A DNA stretch of 64,000 nt from Certhia americana (lineage: Eukaryota > Chordata > Aves > Passeriformes > Certhiidae), in contig CM031860.1 in assembly GCA_018697195.1 (NCBI GenBank), positions 59,239,795 to 59,303,794 on the forward strand, written 5' to 3'. Of the stretch, positions 48,401-61,343 are shown piece by piece. A program made the translations under genes and the position numbers. The notes beneath the pieces were generated by a model that was given only the letters and a program-made list of their open reading frames with translations, was not told the origin of the DNA and did not search any database. Every line of letters starts with the position of its first letter. Within the stretch, counting starts at the first letter, position 1.

Positions 48401-51400
48401 ATGCAGTGCAAGGGAACACCCTGAAGAGTGTCTGTTTGCACTCCACTTGCTTTGTGTTTGACCAGCTTGCTTTCACTGTGTCCCCTTGACTTCAGGCCCA
48501 AACAATATGCTCTCAGAGCTTTCCAGTCACCATAAATCCCTGCCTCCTTCCTCAACGAGGCTTCTTCTCAGGCACCATCTCAAGGCACCCTAACCACCCT
48601 TCCCTGATCCAGCCTGACCTGTTAATCAGTCTTATTGAAGAGTTACCCCTTTGAACTTCCAGAAGTAATCTGGTGTATTGAGTCCTTCTTTTCGTTTCAC
48701 TCAATAGTCCTGTGACCTCAGTAGAAACCCCTCAAAAGACAAGAAAGAAGTCGTGTCCTCACACACAGGGTGCTAATTTGGAAACTCCAATGAGTTAAAA
48801 GAAGAACTGCATTACAGAAGATGAATTTATGAAGAAGTGATAGAGTTAACTGCACACTATTTCATTATAATGCCAGCTGACTGTACAGGCCTCCACAATG
48901 TTCTCAGGGATGTGGGGAGTGGTGTGTGTTCCCTGGCAGAGACCCAAGATCTAGATTAAAATCTCCCAGAGTTAATTTAGGAAAACAATAATATTTAAAG
49001 TTGGAAGGTTGGGGTTTTTTTTTAGGCTATATCCCACCATGAGACATGTGATCCCTGGGCCTATTCCTTGTCCACATAGATCTTTCCTTGTGAATTCTGT
49101 GAATAGCTGGCCCCACATCTTTAAGTGGGAGGACCTAACAGGAAGTTAATAAATTAATATTTTGATATTCAAATAAATACGGGTTTTCAAGAAATGCTGA
49201 AGTGTGTCCCCAATTAAATTATTGTCACAGCCCCAAATGCTTAGTAAACTGATCACCACTAGTTAGTTTGTACGAAGTCCAGCACTGGCTGAACTTTTGC
49301 AGCTCTTTTAATTCCGTATAACTGTTCACATGAGGTAGTGTAGTTTCCTCACACTTCAACCATTTATTCCTAGAGCAGAGGACAACTTGCAAAATGCAGT
49401 AAGATCTGGACATTTGCTCAGATCTCAGAACCATCCAGTTCCCATCCTTTTCTAAACCACCATGGTGGGGTGGTGTCTACTACACTCCCAGGTGAATATT
49501 TGTGTTGTAGGGCCATAGTTGGCCTATGTAAGGGCTGGGTAGTGGGCTGGGAAAACATCTCTGCTGGTCCAGTTCTGCCCTGGAGAATACTGTCCAGGTG
49601 GCACACAGACAGAAAGAAACAAGAAAAAGAAACAATTTTCCCCAGATGTTTGTGTTCAGGCCTGTAACAGAGACCAGAGTTGTATGGTTTCATTGTACAC
49701 CATAATTTCTATTTTCAACCTTGCTTCTCCATGTGTTGCTGCATAAATGCGTAAAGTCTTTCTCTTCACTTGCCATTTGAACTCTTTTTTTTGCACCCCT
49801 TTCCATGTGGCTGTGTGCTATCAAAGTTTAAGTTTACCTGATCAAGGGTTACATGCAGTGTTGTTTCCAGTGTTTGGTCTTCACAGATCTTAGTTTTTCT
49901 ATAGGAGATGGAACAGGTGAGGGGGTAAAGCAGTTAGGGAGGCCCGAGATGAGGAGTAGCAGTAACCTCAATTTCAGTGTGTGCACCTCCTTGTTTGAAG
50001 CAGGAATGCAGTATGTGAGAGATAAGAAGCCACCCCTCCTCAACCATTACAATGCAGCTTTGTTTGAGTGTTGCTGCTGTAGGCTGCTGGGTGCTGTGCT
50101 CCCCTCAGCTCCCTTACATGCACCATGGCTAGCAGAGACCATGATAGGCAAATTTCAGGGGGAAACTGATCATTTTTATCCATGGTGACAGAGGGAACTG
50201 TTCAAACCTTCTTTTTCTTCGTGAGCACTTTTAATATTGTGGGTCACCAGTGGATCTGTGCTAATGTACCTCTGAGTATCCCATCTGTAGATGTGTGTCA
50301 TTAGCACCTGAAACCTCCCTCTGAGCAACATTTTCAAATATCATTTCCAGTGGGGTAGATGTCTGCTCTATGCAAAGGTTTGTTGCAGTGATATCAATTC
50401 TGGGAAACTCGAATTTTGTTTTCTAGTCATCAGAGTCCATGCTACAGAACAAGCAAATTTATACTAATCCAAAAATACCAACTGCAACTAGCTCCCCTTC
50501 CTAAAGTAAAACTGAGCTGGCAGCATTATACTGCATGCAAAATTTGGCATACACAGGTTTATCTATTTACACAATGTTAATGTGTAGATAAGGCCTTAAC
50601 ATACACTTTAGTGTCCCTATCATCTCTGAAAGTGAGACTTCAGGGGTACTTCAAGAAATTCACTTAAAAAAGTTATTCTGCACAAAAATGGAAAAAGAAT
50701 AAAAAATATTTGTTGCTACTGGAAGCTTCACTTCCACAAGTAGCTTTTTACAAGGAGACAGACATGTCAATGTACCTGGGGCTGCCTATCTGAGCTGTCA
50801 GAAAAAAAGGATTTTTGTGATATCATCATCCATAAACCTTCCCTTTTAGCAGCCAGTGCCTAGTTAGTAAGTACTAGCAAGTGTACAACTGCATTTTTGC
50901 TTTGCAATTAAAGCAACAATATGTTTTAAAAATCTTCTCCTCCTGTGTCTAACTAAACCAGCACAATTAAAACTATAGTCACTGTTCAGGGAAGACGTTC
51001 ATGAATACCTGGATTGCTGAGGCCAATAGATTTTTGATCAGAAACCATGATGACACATATTATCTATGAATGCAAAACCTGCCCTAGTTCTGAACTTTTT
51101 AATAAGATTATGTAGTTTCAGCTTAGCAAACTGCTTGAAGATATTAGACAAGTAATACAAAGTTTAAATACATTCTTCCAATGTATTGTTAATTTAAAAC
51201 CATGTTGTTTTGGAAGGCCACTGTTTTACCTTAATTTTAGTCCCAGATTGTTAAACTTGTAGTGGATTAAAATATGCATTTTTAAAAAACTTAATAAATC
51301 CTTATCTCCTGGTATTAATAACAGCCAGTCAAATTTTGTGGGTTTTGTTGGGTTGCTTCCAAGGCAAATTCACCAGATCTTTCTGTTGAAGATGGCTATG

Positions 51401-51843
51401 TAAATGAGAAATATCTCCAATGAATCCCATTAAATATACATCAATGAAATACTGGTGTGCAAAAAGACTCAAACTTATTGATTTCCTCCGGAATTTGTAT
51501 GAATGAAGAAAGAATAAAGAAATTGATTTTTTTTTTTTTTTTTTGCCTTGGATTGTCTTTCAGAAACTCTCAAGAAATATGACTGAAATAATTTTTAGTG
51601 AATAATTGAACAGGTTATTGAACTGATTAAAATGAAAATGAAAATAACTAAAGAGGAAATTTGGGGAAAAGCATTGGGAACATTTGCAATAAAAATTAGT
51701 CTTTGTGCCTGCATGTTAGACCATGCTTTTAACTGGTAAAAAATGGTGCGTTATCAGAGACTGGAAACAAAGATGTACACTAACAGAGTGTGGTCCCTGC
51801 CACCAAAATGAGTCAGGGACCTAATGGCCAGAGAGAATGAAGA
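45487..51843. other. Non-coding DNA, no gene seen
   Basis: No gene or repeat family recognised. A T18 run lies at 51527-51544. The parts 46430-46700 and 50860-51650 are strongly AT-rich and unique-looking, including the 12 bp palindrome ATGAATATTCAT at 46581-46592. Open frames of up to 111 codons have no recognisable products. Confidence 0.5.
51527..51544. repeat. Homopolymer T18
   Basis: Eighteen consecutive Ts. No recognised retrocopy adjoins it on the side where a minus-strand tail would be expected. Confidence 0.9.
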
Positions 51844-51970
51844 AAAGAGAGAAGAGAGAAGAGAGAAGAGAGAAGAGAGAAGAGAAGAGAAGAGAAGAGA
51901 AGAGAAGAGAAGAGAAGAGAAGAGAAGAGAAGAGAAGAGAAGAGAAGAGAAGAGAAGAGAAGAGAAGAGA
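51844..51970. repeat. Purine-only satellite, 7-mer to 5-mer units
   Basis: About six GAAGAGA heptamers (51844-51885) change without a break into about eighteen AAGAG pentamers (to 51970). The plus strand of the whole tract contains only A and G, so it is a mirror-type homopurine run capable in principle of triplex (H-DNA) formation. Flanking AGAGAGAATGA-type words suggest the array grew out of purine-rich unique DNA. Confidence 0.97.
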
Positions 51971-54900
51971 ATGAAATAGCAAAGACTATCAGACAGAGGA
52001 AGAATTTTTAGACATTATCAAAAATAACACAAAAAGCCACGTTTAGGAGAAATTAACAAAAAGCAAATGCAGGATGGATATTTGAAAGAAGACCCAGAAC
52101 AGCCTTGTGGCTGAGAAAATGAAATTCTGACATTTTCTGTCCCAAGATTTATCTTCTCCATAATGTTCTGCTTCTCCTTCTGGAGCGGGTTGTGGTTGGG
52201 GAATGGTTGAAAACTATGGCAGTCAGTGAATCAGACCTGGAGGCATGAAGGTATTTCTGTGTCTAATTCTTAGTGAAATCAGTGAAAGTTAAATTCTAAA
52301 ACTAACTTTACATCTGAAGCCTTGGTCCCTGTCCAGGTTGGTTTAGCTCAGTGTGGGTTTGTTAGCTTCCAAATTGTGCCCATTTTGAACAATTGCTATT
52401 GTTGCATATTTTTTCCTTACTGTGTCAATATTTATTCTAGCTTATGGCCCTTTAGAACCATGCTCCAGTAGACACAGGCTTATTTAATGCCTTCTCTAGT
52501 CCTAACATGCTTTTCTTTCCAGTCTTTGAATGGGAACTGCAAGGATGGGTTCACCAGGTATTATCTTTCTTGGAGAAAAATATGACCTAGTCTGTTTGCC
52601 ATGTAAGTGCTGAGCAGAAATGTTATATGGACCCTTTAATAATACCATTATTTGCTTGGCTATCTGTGTTCTGTGGCTTTTTCAGCTGTTCATTTTTTTT
52701 ATGTTAAATGATACTCTCTTTTACTTTTTTCAGATTTTTTTTTTCAGTTGTTTAATGTTTGGAAAAATATTAAGAATCCTTTAACTTGCAGTAGGTTCTA
52801 TTTAAAAGCATTTGGAAGTAACTGCCTGTCAATTGTTCACTGAAAAAGGAAAAAGTGACCCTAGAAGAAGAATTTATTAAGAGGGTGAATAATTTCTCCC
52901 TCTCATTGTCATGTCATTTTCTTTACCATTTGGCACTCACTGCACTTGGAAATTCCTCCAAGTCTTTGTGTTCCTGAGCTTTGAGATTTCAGAAAACAGT
53001 CCCCTGGCCCCCAATCCCTGCCAAGGTTGCTACTTTCATACTCCTTTTCCTGTGGATTACAAAACAGGATATTATTATAAAAACAAACAGAAATTGCTGT
53101 TCACTGCTGCTAATCTTGAAGAAAACCATAGGGGAATGAAAGCTCTGCAGTTCTTCCTTTTTAAAGTGGCTCAGGCCAGGGATGTCTCCTGTTCTGCTGC
53201 TGTCAAGAGAAGATCAAACACTTTTCATTGCTGATTACCAAAGGTCACAGTAGATAACTCTGCAGTCTTCTGTCCTTACTTTGAAATTTTAGTCATTGAG
53301 AGACGAATTAAAGTTTTTTAAAAAGTGTTTTAAAGTTTTTCAGTTTCCTAGTATGTTTGATAGTAAAGATGAGATCACTTATTAACCAAAGGCAGTTTAT
53401 GATAGAAACCTAACTAAAAATATTTCTCTGCTCTGTACATTGCTGCAGGCTGTTTCAGCACTGGGCAGAAAGGTTGCTGTATCTTGTTTTCTTGTCTTTT
53501 TCCTGTGGGTGATGTAGAAGGTGTTAAAAGACATGTATTTGGCCCTTCTGCAGCAGTGAACCAGGAATATCCTATCTGCTTAATTTAAAATAAGGAAAAT
53601 ATGATGCCACAAAGCAGATGTCATGTGCTGGTTGTGTAGCTCAGGAATGGGAGTCCAAGGTGGTATCCGTGGAAAAGGCAGATCTGAGCACAAGTTACCT
53701 ATCTTTTTTTCCCCAAGTTATTTAGTCTCTTCCCCACAGTATCTGATCCCATTAGGAAAGGTTATTTTCTCCACAGCTCTCTTGCAGGATTCAGAAGTGT
53801 GAACCATACTTTTGGCAGAGGCAAAGTGGGATAGATGCAGTTTTGCTGCAGATCTTGCAGGAAGACTCTGGCTGAGCTGGGAATAGAGGTTGGGAGTTTT
53901 GCTTTATTAGCTCTAACATGTGGCTCCAAATTTAACACTTCTTTTGACCATCCTGTCTTGGGGCATGAGGATATGCTAAACTGTTAATGAGTACAAAGAC
54001 CTCAGTCATGCTCCTTAGGCTTCCACCATATGCCAAAGCAGATTCTTTAGCTTTGGTGAGGCGACATTCACCATGTGGCCATGCCATGAAGTCAGTGAGG
54101 GTGCTGTTGAGGATAAGATCAGGTCAGATCCCAAAAAGCATCGTGGACTATGTTTGAGCCCTCTTGACTACTGACTGCTTGTTTCTAAACCTGAATTAGC
54201 CTCATTTTCCATTTCCACACAGTACTAAACAGCCAGCTCACCCTGGTTTCAGTTTCAAGATGAGCTCTAGAGAGCTCCATTGACCTGCTCCAGGCAGTCC
54301 CCTGGAGCCATGTGAGAAGCCTTGGTGTGTCCCCAGAGGGCACAAGTCTACTACAAGTCTACTACTGCTGCAGGCATGAGGAGCTCAAGGGATCTTGGAT
54401 TGTCTTTGGGCTGAAAGGAGCAAAGCATGAACCTGCATTCCTCCATGGTGGCACTCCCTTCATTGAAAGGCTGGAAAGCAAACTGGGCTTGGAAAAAACA
54501 AACAAATCAAGAACGAAGCACAGGGAGCTCTGGGGTGTGTGTTCTTGGGAGAGTCACTCAGGGTGTGGGTAATCAGCAAGTGGTGCTTGAGGGCTTTCAA
54601 GAAAGGGATCAGCTCTTTGATAACACTGCCCTGGTTCCCAGGCTCAGGCAAGAGATGCACTCTGGTGGATGTTTAAACGGCAGATGTGCTTAAAAGCTGG
54701 ATCATTCAGTGGGTTTATTAATGGTCAGGACTGCTTTGCTCTCAAAATACATCATATCTGGTGGCTTGTGTGGTGGCTCTGCAGACCAGGCTTTGAAAAG
54801 GTACATGCTTTATTTATTAACCTCTGAGGTCCTTTGGACATTGGGCAAGAACAGTAATAGAAAATGAGGACATTTTCCTGGGGTACTTTTGTCATGTCCA

Positions 54901-57900
54901 AAAGAGACAATAAAACCCTAATGAAAGTAGGTTTGTAACTAATGCAGAATGCCTTGGACAAATCAATATCACAACTTCTAATATTTTTTTCTTCCTGTGA
55001 GGAAACAGGAATTTCAGATTGTCTCTTCCTCATCTTCAGCATGCATTGAAATGGCCACTCTGATAAAACCAGAAAAATTATGGAAATTAAGCCTTGGAAA
55101 ACAGATGAAAATCAAGTGTAACTTGGCAACAAAACTTAACTGGGAAAAGTAGGGAGCTCAAAAGAAGCAAATATAAGTCTAGGACCAGGTCAAATTAAGA
55201 CTCCTAGTAAACATGTCATGTCACTCCAACCATGTCTGAGAATTGAAATTACTGGGAGAAAAAAGCAGTTTGTGTTGGTAGACCATCATATTTTACATTA
55301 TTGACAAACAGCTAGCAATTTGGCATGATACTTATATTTTCTAATGCTTTAAGATCACACTAATATTTTAACCAAAAGTGCTTGAAACTGCTGCTAGAAT
55401 TTTTCATCGGCTTAACATACCATAGACACTGTTAAAATGTCATTCTAAGCCCATTTTCTGACTTTTCCCTAAAAAGGATTAACTTGTCTTTAGAATGTTA
55501 AAAATGCTTAAATTGCTTGATATTAGATAAGAAGGTTTAGCTCAGGCTCAGGAAAAGTTGGAGAATTTATTAGGAAAATATGTGTGTGTTGTCTTTCACT
55601 CGGTGGGTGTAAGTCAGGCTGTGCACAGAAAGGATCCTGCTGATGCAGGGCAATTGGAGTGAGGGTCATTTGTAGTCCACTCGCCAGGTACCTGACATTA
55701 CAACCAGGTGAAAACTGATTCAAATCCCAGAGCAGAGAGCCCTAGTACAAGTGCAAATCCCAGTATCCAGTTTGGTTGGAGTCCAGGTGAAGGGGACACG
55801 TGACACTCATGTATGTGAATGATGTGAAATTGCCATTTGCTCTCTGTGTCTCTATGAGTGATTCTGTGTGTTAGTTTATACATGGCCCAAACTGATGGGT
55901 AGGGTAATCTGCATGTCAGTTTTGGGAACTCTGGGACCAATGGTAAATCCCAAGGATCTGGGTGTGAGACCCAGAGCACCCTTATCTTGTTCTTTTTTCC
56001 ACCAAATCATGTTGTTTCATGGCTCTCATACACCCTTGAGTGCCATTGTCTTCCTAAACATAAATTTGGTTTGATTTTTTTTTTTTCCCTTTGAGACACA
56101 ACTGAGGAAGTTTTTAATCATCCACTACTTGTCTCCTGGCAGAAAGCTGCCCCTGGAAGTAGACTCGTGAAAAATGGCAGCCTGATTTTGCCTTTTCTCA
56201 TTTAACTGGATCATTGGTTGGACCATCTTCTGGGATAAAAGGCAACATATCATAGCAACAGCTGATGTCCTGTCTCAAATAGTTCTTCAGGTGTGTTGTA
56301 TCTCCTAGCTCTGTTCAGATTTAACAGGAAGCCAAGGAAGCAAGCAGCCATGCAATTACTGTATCCCATTTCAGACCCCCATTTGCTATCATCCCAACAG
56401 GGCAGGGCCATCTGTGTCTGTCTGCTACAGAAAAGACTCTGTACTATCTGTCTGCAACACACTTTTAAGAAGAACAAACTGAGTGAAACTCACCCTACAT
56501 TTACCCAGATACATCCAAGGGAGATGAGCCACAGGTTTCTCCCCATGAGTACAATGACCAGACACAGTTTGTTTGGCTCTCTTTGAACTCTGGCCATTTT
56601 TTTTCTTAGTGGGATTAGCAGTCAACACACTTGCAAATGTGGCATTTGGCTCACCCCTGCTGGGTTGCACAGCATGTCCACCATCCATAAGTGTAAGGAG
56701 CATTTTTGTACCTTTGGTCTAACCAGCTGCCAGCTTGGCACAAATTATTCATGGGTCTCAGCCCTGCATCCTGACTTTGTGACAGAGGAGAAATGTCAAC
56801 TCTTCAGCTTCTTTCCCTTTGCTTTCCCCAGCTCATATGAAGCAGATGAGCTCTGTTCTAGTGCTGAGACCAAAGATCACAAATGACTAAGCGTGGGGTC
56901 TTGCAAACTTTCCAGCTGCTTCAAGAAACCAGGCTCTTACCAAGGAAATTCTTGCTGTCAAAGGCAAGAACAGTCTCTTAGCTGAAGTCTGCAATTTGCG
57001 CATTGCACACTAGCAAGGGTTTAGGTGTGACCAGGTAATTACTCCTTAAACCCAAGGCCTTAGCTGTGCCCAGAAGCAATCAGTCCTGTGTGTTATTTAC
57101 CACTTCCTCCTTGACTGCCCTTTCATTTCAAGCTTGCTTTGCAAGAGCCTGATTGATTTATCCAGTTCATGCCATTCTCTCAACGTAGTCCCTGGATTAA
57201 AAATAAACCCTGTAAATTGCTGCTACATATTTACTGACCATTGTGCTGCACGGCACCTCCTGCTTGCTCAGAAAAAAGTGCTTCCTCCTCCTCTCAGTGT
57301 TGTTTAGCTGGAAAAGACAGATAACTTCCTGCACTGTAATATAAATGATAGAAGTTGCTTATTAAGCTGGACCTTGGTTAGCAACACCAACCTGGCAAAA
57401 TGAATCAGTAGGTGAATGCAGCACTGCAAAACCCTGAGGATTCTCCCACCCTGAAAGAGTCATTAAAAACATTACAGAGAAAGGAAGGGTATGCCAAGTT
57501 TAAGATTAACTGCAGTTATGACTGTGAAAATCGTACTGGGAACACTCCTACAGGCAGGCTTCAGTCTGAAAAGAGGGCATTATCTCCACTTGGCACCAAC
57601 ATGCATGTCCAAGCGATAATTCTCTGCAGGGCTCACGTCAACAGAGAGAGCGCAGTGCCTTGCTGCAAAAGGGCAACTAACCCTTAAAAAGCAGAAAGGA
57701 TCTCTCAGAAGTGAGTAGCATGAATCACAAAAGTCAATGGTACCTATGGAAAGGAGGTGACAAAAGATCCTCTTAAGCCAAGTGAAGGGAACAAGTTTTA
57801 AGGAAGGGAACAAACTCTGAGAAATTAAAAAATAAGGGTTAAACTGGCAGTTCCACCAGCGCTTGTTCTGTGAAAAACAGGATCTTGTGTGTGACTCATC

Positions 57901-60900
57901 TTGCCCATCCTATGGCATTTCTCACACACCCATATAGATAACCAGACTCCCAAAAGTGCTTGGAGAAAATTTTCAAGTGCAAAACATGCGAAGATATCAA
58001 AAGATCTCAATTTTTGACATTCTTTAGAGGCCAGATACCTCCTGCAAGGCTGGACAGGGCTGAAACTTTCCATCTTTTTGGTGAAATTTGAGCTAGTGGT
58101 TGATGCCAGGAGGAGGGGGAGCAGGGGTGGCAGAAGGCCCAGCTCAAAGAGAGATAACAATCAGCTGGAAGTACATTTTAAAAGATAGCATCAACCTTTT
58201 TCTTAGAAACATCTTGTTGGCTTGTTTTTACTCAGGAGAATACAGAGCCTAGGAAACAAAGTCTTCTGGTTTCAGTTGTTTAAATAACCAGGGCCCATGA
58301 CTGAATGAAATAGCAGAACAAGGATGACGATAGCAGAATGCACCCGTGCAACATCTCAGCCATGGGAGGTGAGTTGAGGGCAGCAGCCGCCCTCCAACAG
58401 CCTGGTTGGCTCCTCTGGGAAAAGCCCTGCAGCCTTCTTCTCTTGCACCTTTCTTCTCTTACAGCTTTCTTCTTTTCAGATTTTTCCCTGATAGACAGGT
58501 GTGACCCCACTCTGGGGGCAGGCAGAAGGAAGGAGCTCAGCACCCAAAATTTCCCCTTCTTTAACTCAGAAAGGGCCCGCTGAAGTCAATTGGGTGCCTA
58601 AATCAAAGATCTTTTTCTGATGGCTTCACCTTAAAGTACCACCCATTGCAGCCAAGAATGGGAGAGATTCAGCTAGTGTCAGACAATTTTCAGATAGTAT
58701 AACATTAATCTTCTCTTTTATCAACACATGCCCACATTTCTGGTCTCAAACACAGCTCAGCCTGGGAAAAGGGGTTGTGCACATGTCCCAGGGATTTTTG
58801 GCGGCTACAGAAGCTCCTTAGAGACCAGAAGTACCATTTAGCCTAGAAATAGTTTTGCTGGACTCTGTGCATTGCTGGACTAAATGTCCCTCAGCAAATT
58901 TGCACCACAACTTTCAAAGGAAAACAAAGCATATCCTAAACTTGGAAGAGAGTTTTTTTATGCATTCTCAGAACAAGACAGTTTGACAAAACTCAAGGGA
59001 AGTTTTCCACAACTAATGCAACACATAAGTAAATATATGCCTGATAACAAAGAATGAAAAAGTCACACAGAGGGGCACATGTATTTGTACCCAGTAAAAT
59101 TCTATAAACAATTTATATCTGTATTGATACCTGATTTTTGTTTTCCTCTTTCAGGGAGTCACATGTCAAAGCTAGGTAATGACAAATGGAAATGGAATAA
59201 CTGTTCTGTTAAAGTCAAAGCAAAATGGTTAACTATGTTACTGGGTTTTTTTAAGAACACAGATTTCATTAAAGAAACATTCAAAGGCAAAATAAAGCAT
59301 CAGTCATCAAATGTTTGTGGATAAATGTACCAGCTTACTGCACTGAGCAATGAAATGGGGTTTTGGGGAGAAAAATTTGCAAGTGAGTAATGGCTTCTTT
59401 AACACTAATGTGGCTTAATTCTGAATTAAATCCTTGTCCTGCAAACAGAGGCTGTCATAGAGATCAGTATTACTTCATCTCCTTTTTTTTCCTTCATTTA
59501 ATGTCATTACAGAAAGCCCAGTACTCCAGAAACATTTGCTGCTGCTCAGTATGTATGTATTAACAATAACCACTTTATGCTCCCTTGAAAGAATGGCCAC
59601 TATGCCTAGAAAGTACATTGAAATATAAACTAGAGAAATTTCAAAATAATCCATTGGAACTAACAAAAGAACAGTACAGTTAAAATAGCTTAGAACTGAA
59701 GGCTTGATTTTGGAAATGGCTGAAATCTCCTCAGAGAGAAAATGTTTTAGATTTTAATGATGATTTGGATATATATAAAAATTGCATTTTTTTTCTGTGG
59801 ACTCAAAAAGAAAGAAAAAAACCCCTTACATTTAAAAGTAGACTGCATTAATTTTATAACAATTGTACCTTGTGGGTCACAACAACCAAAGTGATTTGAA
59901 TATAAACAGGACAGCTGAAGTTGTGATGGTTCAGTTTTCTCCACAGTATGTCTCAGTCTCATGATTTTATGTATTTTGTTGTAATTCCAGGGAAAAGGTA
60001 GCACTTGCTGAGCTGGGTGCTGAACAGACCTACATGGACAATCATCTCCCACTTCAGGCACTTGGAAAGCCAAACTGGCTGAGATTTCACCCAAAATCTA
60101 TGGTACAGAGCAGTAGTGGAACTGCAAACCCTTGATTCCCTCACTGGGCTCCTGTGCCCAGTGTCGCTGGCACCAATGGTGGCTTTGGGACAGCACAAAA
60201 ATAACTCTGAGCACCATTTTCTAAACTATGGAGGGTTTAGGGCACTGAAAGGCCTGTCCCAAAACAAACTGCTTTGTAAAATTGCTTAATGGCTTGATAT
60301 AAACAGCTGAGAGTGCATCCTGGATATTTTGCCTGTGAATTTCCTGGTTTTGTTGTAGGAAAAGTGCTGGTGATAGATAACTTTCTATGCATGTGACAGC
60401 AAGTATTTTTAATTTTTCCTCTGTCACTGGTTTAGGGATTTCTTGTCAACAAGTGACCTTGCTTTCTGGAGAATATTAGAGAGTATTCTCTGAGCAATGC
60501 TGAAAGAGAAAGGACATGGATTGTAAAACAGGATGAGAGAGGCTGCTGCATATATCCCTCCCTGGTAGGAATCAGCAGTTATTTGTGGCCAAGAGATCTG
60601 TAGGATTCAGTAAAGGAAAAAGAAACATCCAGAGAACTTGGATTCGCAGGAGGATCTGAAGGGCTGCTTTAAAATAGTCTGGAACAAGTTGCTTGATCTG
60701 ATTGTACTGTGAACAGGGAGTTTGGACACGAAAATCTCCATAGGTCCCTTTAAATCTCAGCTGTGCTTGTCTCTATATATCAATGCTACCAATTACCATT
60801 AGCCTCAACTTCACAGTAGTTACACAGGGAAGCAGAAATATTTTTAAAATATGTCATCTAGTCCATTTTCATCTTTTTACCTGAAAAATATAAATATTAG

Positions 60901-61228
60901 TTTTTTCAGTCCTATACCAGCCTTTTCTCCTCTCTTTACAATTTACTACTGAAAAAAAAAAAAATTGTGGAAAAATAAAGTGGGGGAGAGAAAGAGTAAG
61001 CCATAAGAATATCGAAGTTTTCAGGTTTTCTTAGGAAACTCTGGTGATTCAAATCTTTCACAATTTTAACAATATGTGTTTCAAATAAAACTTTGAGGTT
61101 TCCCTCCCATGAAAAAATGGATAAAATTATCAGAACTGTCTCTGGGAAGCAGATGATACTTTGCTGTATTATCAGCAATGAGAGAACACTCTGTGTTCCC
61201 TAACTCAAGGATTTCTTTGGATACTCAG
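51971..61228. other. Non-coding DNA, no gene seen
   Basis: More than 9 kb without a recognised gene or repeat family. A small exact duplication, ACAAGTCTACT twice, lies at 54342-54363. The acceptor-like TTTTCCTCTTTCAG/GGAGTC near 59142-59160 leads into an open frame (59079-59324), but no matching donor or recognisable product was found. The part 56980-57410 is a mixed-composition, motif-dense stretch that could be regulatory, but this is unproven. Confidence 0.5.
54342..54363. repeat. Exact 11 bp tandem duplication
   Basis: ACAAGTCTACT occurs twice in direct succession. Confidence 0.85.
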
Positions 61229-61343
61229 TCTTAGAATCTTTAAACTTGGAAAAGGTCTTCTAGTCAAGGGCTTCACAGGCAGAGCCCATGTGGACTGCAT
61301 CCCTAGCGAAGTGCTGATAATCTCCACCCACTCAAAGACACCT
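61229..61343 (-). mobile_element. Diverged CR1-like LINE 3' remnant
   Basis: On the plus strand, TCTTAGAATCTTTAAACTTG, GAAAAGGTCTTCTAGTCAAG, CATCCCTAGCGAAGTGCT and ACTCAAAGACACC resemble the reverse complement of the CR1 subtype whose end reads (complement) AGAATCATTTAGGTTGGAAA, AGACCTCTAAGATCATCAAG, CATGTCCCTAAGTGCC. It is more degenerate than the other copies and has lost a clear octamer tail, so it is probably an older insertion. It is minus-strand with its 3' end near 61229. Confidence 0.7.

Noticed and set aside
59142..59324. Acceptor-like pyrimidine tract followed by an open frame
   Set aside because: No usable donor downstream, no recognisable peptide, and such acceptor-like sites are common in T-rich DNA.
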